Under the pieces are notes generated by a model. That model saw only the letters and a list, made by a program, of their open reading frames with translations, did no database searches and was not told the DNA's origin. Source: Elusimicrobiota bacterium (GTDB lineage: Bacteria; Elusimicrobiota; Elusimicrobia; UBA1565). From it: a DNA stretch of 64,000 nt. Positions 62,788 to 64,000 of the stretch are shown one piece after another. How positions within the stretch are numbered: the first letter of the stretch is position 1; each line of letters starts with the position of its first letter. A program made the translations under genes and the position numbers. The stretch is taken from contig JBAZVI010000001.1 in assembly GCA_041660925.1 (NCBI GenBank), forward strand, positions 248,001-312,000. Direction: 5' to 3'.

Positions 62788-63461
62788 AGAGCGCCGTCCG
62801 CGCGGAAAGGCTCAGCAAGCGCTTCCGGCACGTGCTCCCGCGCCGGGACACGCTCCTGGGCCGCTTGAGGGGGCTCGGGGACGGGGTCGAGACCTGGGCG
62901 CTGCGCGAGCTGTCCTTCGAGGTCGAGCCCGGCGAATGCTTCGGCATCAGCGGCCCCAACGGGGCGGGCAAGAGCACTTTGCTCTCTTTGATCGCGGGAA
63001 TCCTCGCGCCGACCAGCGGACGCGTCGAGGTCGGAGGCCGCACCAACGCCTTTCTGAGCCTGACCCACGGCCTTCAGCCGGAGCTGAGCGTCCTGGACAA
63101 CATCGAGATCTGCGGCATCCTCATGGGACTGCGGCGCCGCGAGCTCCTGCGCCGAAGGGACGCCATCCTCGATTTCTCCGGGCTCGCGGAGCGCGCGGAG
63201 CTGCGCCTCGCGGAGCTTTCGACCGGGCAGACCGCGCGCGTCGCGTTCTCGACGGCCCTCCACGCGGACCTGGACATCATGCTCATCGACGAGACGCTCG
63301 CGGTCGGCGACGCCGCGTTCCAGGCCAAGTGCGCTCGGGCCTTCCACGACCTGCGCGGGCAGGGAAAGACCCTCCTCATCGCCTCGCACGACCAGGAGCT
63401 GCTGCGGCGCCTCTGCCGTCGGACGCTGCACCTGGAGCAGGGGCGCGGAGCGCCGTCATGA
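62784..63461 (+). CDS. ABC transporter ATPase (Wzt-like, short form)
   Basis: 225 aa from GTG 62784 in a GTGA overlap. Walker A GPNGAGKST, signature region ELSTGQTARVAFS, Walker B DIMLIDETLAVGD. The N-terminal segment (LSKRFRHVLPRRDTLLGRLRG) is the extension typical of polysaccharide-exporter ATPases; the C-terminal substrate-binding domain of long Wzt proteins is absent, so chain termination need not be recognised by this subunit. Confidence 0.94.
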   Translation: MKSAVRAERLSKRFRHVLPRRDTLLGRLRGLGDGVETWALRELSFEVEPGECFGISGPNGAGKSTLLSLIAGILAPTSGRVEVGGRTNAFLSLTHGLQPELSVLDNIEICGILMGLRRRELLRRRDAILDFSGLAERAELRLAELSTGQTARVAFSTALHADLDIMLIDETLAVGDAAFQAKCARAFHDLRGQGKTLLIASHDQELLRRLCRRTLHLEQGRGAPS

Positions 63462-63465
63462 ACCT

Positions 63466-64000
63466 GTGAGCTCCGGCGCTTCCTCCCTCTCCGTCATCAT
63501 CCTGGCCTCGCGTCCGCGCTCGCTCAGCCGCTGCCTGGAGAGTCTGGTCGAAGCCCGGCTGCCGCAGGATTTCGAATGCCTGCTCCTCCTCAACGGGAAC
63601 GAAGAGGCCTGCGCCGCGGCGGCGACCCCCTACCTGGGACGACTCCGGGGGCTGAAAGTCCTCTCCGGGGCGCCGCGGTCGCTCGGGGATGCGCGAAACG
63701 CCGCCGTGGCCCGAGCCCAGGGCGGCTGGCTGTGCTTTTTAGACGACGACGTGACGGTGCCGCAGGACTACTTCTCGGTCCTCGGCGAGAAGATCCTCCG
63801 CTACCCCGAAGCGGCCGTGATCGGAGGGCCCAACCTCACGCCGCCGCAAAGCCCGCCGTTCGAGCGCTGTGTCGGCCGCCTTCTGAGCTCCAGGCTGTGC
63901 GCCGGCCCCATGAGCCGGCGCTTCGGGGGCTTCCCCGCCGATACGTGGACGGATGAGAGCGGCTTGATCCTCTGCAACCTCGCCATCCGGCGCGAGGCGC
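63466..64000 (+). CDS. Family 2 glycosyltransferase (3' end outside window)
   Basis: Partial: 178 residues from GTG 63466, running off the window. Begins SSLSVIILASRPRSLSRCLES, with the nucleotide-binding FLDDDVTVP (DxD) near residue 88 and NAAVARAQGGWLCF before it, as in GT2/GT-A enzymes. It starts 4 nt after the ABC ATPase gene, so it belongs to the same polysaccharide export operon and probably builds the exported glycan. Confidence 0.9.
   Translation, partial: MSSGASSLSVIILASRPRSLSRCLESLVEARLPQDFECLLLLNGNEEACAAAATPYLGRLRGLKVLSGAPRSLGDARNAAVARAQGGWLCFLDDDVTVPQDYFSVLGEKILRYPEAAVIGGPNLTPPQSPPFERCVGRLLSSRLCAGPMSRRFGGFPADTWTDESGLILCNLAIRREA

Overview
This 64-kb window is GC-rich bacterial chromosome with genes densely packed on both strands. 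It has Gram-negative envelope traits: a TonB-dependent receptor, a TolC-like outer-membrane protein, an RND pump, lytic transglycosylases and a type IV pilin. It also carries anaerobic carbon metabolism: pyruvate:ferredoxin oxidoreductase, pyruvate phosphate dikinase and ADP-forming acetyl-CoA synthetase. Together with several unusual secreted protease-like proteins this would fit a free-living Elusimicrobiota or similar poorly cultured phylum. That placement is inference from gene content; no rRNA, tRNA or CRISPR array was seen.

Layout. 1-3.2 kb: truncated pilin, a histidine kinase/response regulator pair, an exported protein. 3.2-6.7 kb: ArsR repressor with a tiny Cys-rich protein, a B12-binding radical SAM enzyme, and a TetR repressor divergent from a ferredoxin-nitroreductase, with clear palindromic operators at both repressor genes. 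6.8-8.3 kb: two exported proteins of unknown function. 8.6-10.2 kb: an AT-richer island with one AAA/DUF4143 ATPase. 10.8-20.1 kb: polyphosphate kinase, an LspA-like membrane protein, an RND pump with its TolC-like partner, a radical SAM/SPASM enzyme. 20.2-27.7 kb: an exported HExxH metalloprotease whose 5' end lies in a MITE-like repeat, nifJ, an M50-type protease. 28-34.8 kb: ppdK, membrane and exported proteins, MltB-like transglycosylase, a MEMO-family protein. 34.8-37.2 kb: a prolyl oligopeptidase on a segment bounded by 28-bp direct repeats. 37.2-44.8 kb: PHP phosphoesterase, a second MITE-like copy, a cobalamin-riboswitch-controlled TonB receptor, a ROK kinase, an SDR-type protein. 44.8-51.7 kb: ADP-forming acetyl-CoA synthetase, glycogen phosphorylase, a small DMT protein, then CheY/CheC and a lipoprotein. 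51.8-61.8 kb: methyltransferase with heme/PAS sensor, transglycosylase, radical SAM plus DegT-type enzyme, FlgO-like protein, transglutaminase-like protease, coiled-coil protein, DegP-like protease. 62.0-64.0 kb: ABC exporter and a glycosyltransferase cut by the window end, the start of a surface-polysaccharide locus.

Functionally, glycogen phosphorylase, ROK glucokinase, PPDK, pyruvate:ferredoxin oxidoreductase and ADP-forming acetyl-CoA synthetase form most of a route from glycogen/glucose to acetate with ATP gain. The B12 receptor could feed the B12-binding radical SAM enzyme.

The most notable cross-cutting observation is transcriptional. At 15 or more genes a -10-like hexamer (TATAAT, TACAAT, TAGAAT, TATCCT and similar) ends 6-7 nt before the start codon, with no Shine-Dalgarno site in between, which predicts widespread leaderless mRNAs. 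Genes with a more distant -10, such as ppdK and the M50 protease, carry a strong Shine-Dalgarno sequence instead.
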